From: JBOGVZ01 sp050692985
GTDB lineage: Bacteria > Actinomycetota > UBA4738 > CALAEC01
Assembly: GCA_050692985.1 (NCBI GenBank)
Contig: JBOGVZ010000060.1
Span: forward strand, 1-8,824
DNA: 8,824 nt
Direction of reading: 5' to 3'
In this document: positions 7,375 through 8,824 of the stretch, piece after piece
Layout: every line of letters starts with the position of its first letter
How positions within the stretch are numbered: the first letter of the stretch is position 1
The notes under the pieces: generated by a model
Databases searched by the model: none
Told to the model about the DNA's origin: nothing
Seen by the model: the letters and a program-made list of their open reading frames with translations, nothing else
Translations under genes and position numbers: made by a program

Positions 7375-8824
7375 CTACGGTCCCACCGGCGGTCCGTCGA
7401 AGTCACCGCTGGCGTAGAACCTGCCGCACTCGATGTCCCGGCCCTGGGAGAACCCGTTCGGCCGGATCCGGATCAGGTAGTTGCAGTGATAGATCAGCCG
7501 ATCGGAGGGCGTGTTGGGACCCATCACCCCGCCACCGCTCCAGTTCCGCACGGCGTCCAGGGCCCGGTAGAGCCGGGGCCGGGTGAGCTCGGGACCCACG
7601 GCCCGCAGCACCTCGACGAACAGCTTCGCCGACAGCCACCCTTCCACGCCGAACGTGGTCGGCTCGCAGGCGGGGCAGTACTGCTTCAACGTGGACACGT
7701 ACAGGGCGATCTCCGGATTGGGGTTCGAGAACGGCCGGTGGAACGAACGCATCCATAGGTTCTGGCTCCGGATGCAGTCCCGGCCGACCCGCTGGATCAG
7801 CGCCGGGTCGTAGGCGGAGATCTCTACGTGGATCGCCTTCGGGTACCACTCCTGCTGGCACATCGCCCGGATCAGCTTCACGTTGTTGTTGAGGTCCATC
7901 GAGGACCACACCGCGTCGACGCCCTCACCCCGCATGTCCTGCACGTCGCCGGAATAGGAGAACTGGGCCGCGCTGTGCTCGCCCTGGTAGACCTGGCTGC
8001 GGCTGGAGAAGCCCAGGGTCCGGGCAAGCGCATCCACCACCGCCACCCCCTGGTCCTTGGAGATCTCGATGTCCAGGTAGTGCACGGCGGGCTTGCGGTA
8101 GTGGAACTGGCGGCGTAGCCACTCCCACTCGGTGCAGCACCCGTAGATCCCCCGCTTCAGGGAGCCCATCGGCGAGTAGTGGCTGTCGTCCTGCGAACGG
8201 CAGTACGAGAGGGCGAACGTGCCCACGTCGGGAACGCCCCGGGGCGGGCGCTGGCCGTCCATGAACCCGCAGCCACCCGAGTCCGCCGCGGACAGGTTCC
8301 CCAGCATGGCGAACACCCTGTCGTCGTTCGCCAGGTGGCGGACGTTCTCCGCGTACTTCTGGGCGTTGAGCCCGTCGTTGTGGAAGTGGAAGTCGAGCAG
8401 GCGGCCGCAGATCCCGCCTTCCTGCCGGTTGACCATGTTGAGGTAGGCCGCGATGGCGTCCACGGCCGGACGGAACTGGCCGGGGACCAGGCTCGACTCG
8501 GCGTAGGTCGCGCCCAGGACGACGCGGTCACCGGTCACGCCCACGTCGGTCGGTCCGGGGTTCGTGGTGCACGCCCGGTCCCCCGCCCCGCCGCCGCCTC
8601 CAGGAGCGGCGGCCTGCTCCACGCCGCTCGCCCCGGGGCCGGTCGTGCCTCCCCCGCCGCCCCCTCCGTCGTCGGGCTGCGCGATCTCCGCGGGGATGCC
8701 CGAGCTCCCCAGGGTCCGGTCGGTGGCCGCCGGTCCGGCCAGGAGCCGGTCGACCTCGTCCCGGGGAACGCGGGTCCCGCACGCCGCCACGAGCGCCAGG
8801 ACCAGGCCGGCGGCCGCCCAGCGG
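7375..8824 (-). CDS. Liv-type ABC transporter substrate-binding lipoprotein (5' end off the window)
   Basis: This is the extracytoplasmic ligand-binding subunit of the importer (Peripla_BP_6/LivK class). Numbering is from the GTG at 8790-8788, but the frame stays open to the window edge. Those upstream codons read RWAAAGLVLAL followed by VAAC, a lipoprotein signal peptide with lipobox VAAC (Cys codon 8781-8779), so the real start is beyond 8824 and that GTG is internal. After a short helix-forming stretch comes a glycine-rich low-complexity tether (about 40-71), then the binding domain from about 83 (GVTGDRVVLGATYAES). The domain has two lobes; the first includes a conserved-type AYLNMVNRQEGGICGR segment and the YAENVRHL helix. 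It contains 12 cysteines besides the lipid-attached one, many more than usual for this family. Being first in the unit with the permease 2 nt downstream strongly supports a shared function. The substrate is not determinable: amino acids, amides, urea or other small acids are all possible in this family. Confidence 0.88.
   Translation of the reverse strand, partial: RWAAAGLVLALVAACGTRVPRDEVDRLLAGPAATDRTLGSSGIPAEIAQPDDGGGGGGGTTGPGASGVEQAAAPGGGGGAGDRACTTNPGPTDVGVTGDRVVLGATYAESSLVPGQFRPAVDAIAAYLNMVNRQEGGICGRLLDFHFHNDGLNAQKYAENVRHLANDDRVFAMLGNLSAADSGGCGFMDGQRPPRGVPDVGTFALSYCRSQDDSHYSPMGSLKRGIYGCCTEWEWLRRQFHYRKPAVHYLDIEISKDQGVAVVDALARTLGFSSRSQVYQGEHSAAQFSYSGDVQDMRGEGVDAVWSSMDLNNNVKLIRAMCQQEWYPKAIHVEISAYDPALIQRVGRDCIRSQNLWMRSFHRPFSNPNPEIALYVSTLKQYCPACEPTTFGVEGWLSAKLFVEVLRAVGPELTRPRLYRALDAVRNWSGGGVMGPNTPSDRLIYHCNYLIRIRPNGFSQGRDIECGRFYASGDFDGPPVGP

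Noticed and set aside
4766..7417. 883-codon open frame on the plus strand, antisense to the permease and livG
   Set aside because: Its product is rich in His, Gln, Arg and Pro without domains, and it mirrors the high GC third positions of the true genes opposite. The minus-strand genes carry unmistakable family motifs.
8578..8667. Poly-G/C runs as phase-variable tract
   Set aside because: The runs are mixed glycine codons, not long homopolymers, and the frame is intact; a protein tether explains them.

Overview
The window is GC-rich (roughly 70 percent) and almost fully coded on the minus strand. Strong G/C third-position bias, several GTG starts, AGGAGG-type ribosome sites, a DUF4446 gene beside serS and an LPxTG-like motif suggest a high-GC Gram-positive, most likely an actinomycete or an uncultured actinobacterial lineage. 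This is inferred from style, not from a species match.

Read in the direction of transcription (high to low coordinates), the right edge holds a branched-chain-amino-acid-type (HAAT/Liv) ABC importer. It comprises a periplasmic-type solute-binding lipoprotein whose start lies beyond the window edge (7375-8824), a single-chain LivH-LivM fusion permease (5456-7372), LivG with a non-canonical ABC signature (4690-5478), and LivF (4020-4715). All junctions are a 2-nt gap or overlaps, so this is one transcription unit.

The same unit continues by ATGA overlaps into two uncharacterised envelope genes. One is a 453-residue secreted protein with a C-terminal membrane anchor and an LPATG motif (2662-4023). 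The other is a 177-residue two-helix membrane protein with an Ada-like HxxxC...CxxC metal-binding tail (2132-2665). After a 37-bp gap that may hold a promoter come a DUF4446 membrane protein (1564-2094) and seryl-tRNA synthetase (285-1559). The two envelope genes sit between a complete importer and housekeeping genes and are the least explained part of the window.

The left 160 bp is the start of an insertion sequence that resembles the IS481 family. It has the first 18 codons of a transposase on the minus strand, an excellent ribosome site that can fold into a hairpin, and two copies of an imperfect GATGTC-CCGA-GACATC palindrome. Between this element and the serS stop (162-284) there is no complete gene, only a short coding-like remnant and a possible hairpin. 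No tRNA, rRNA, CRISPR array or riboswitch was recognised.
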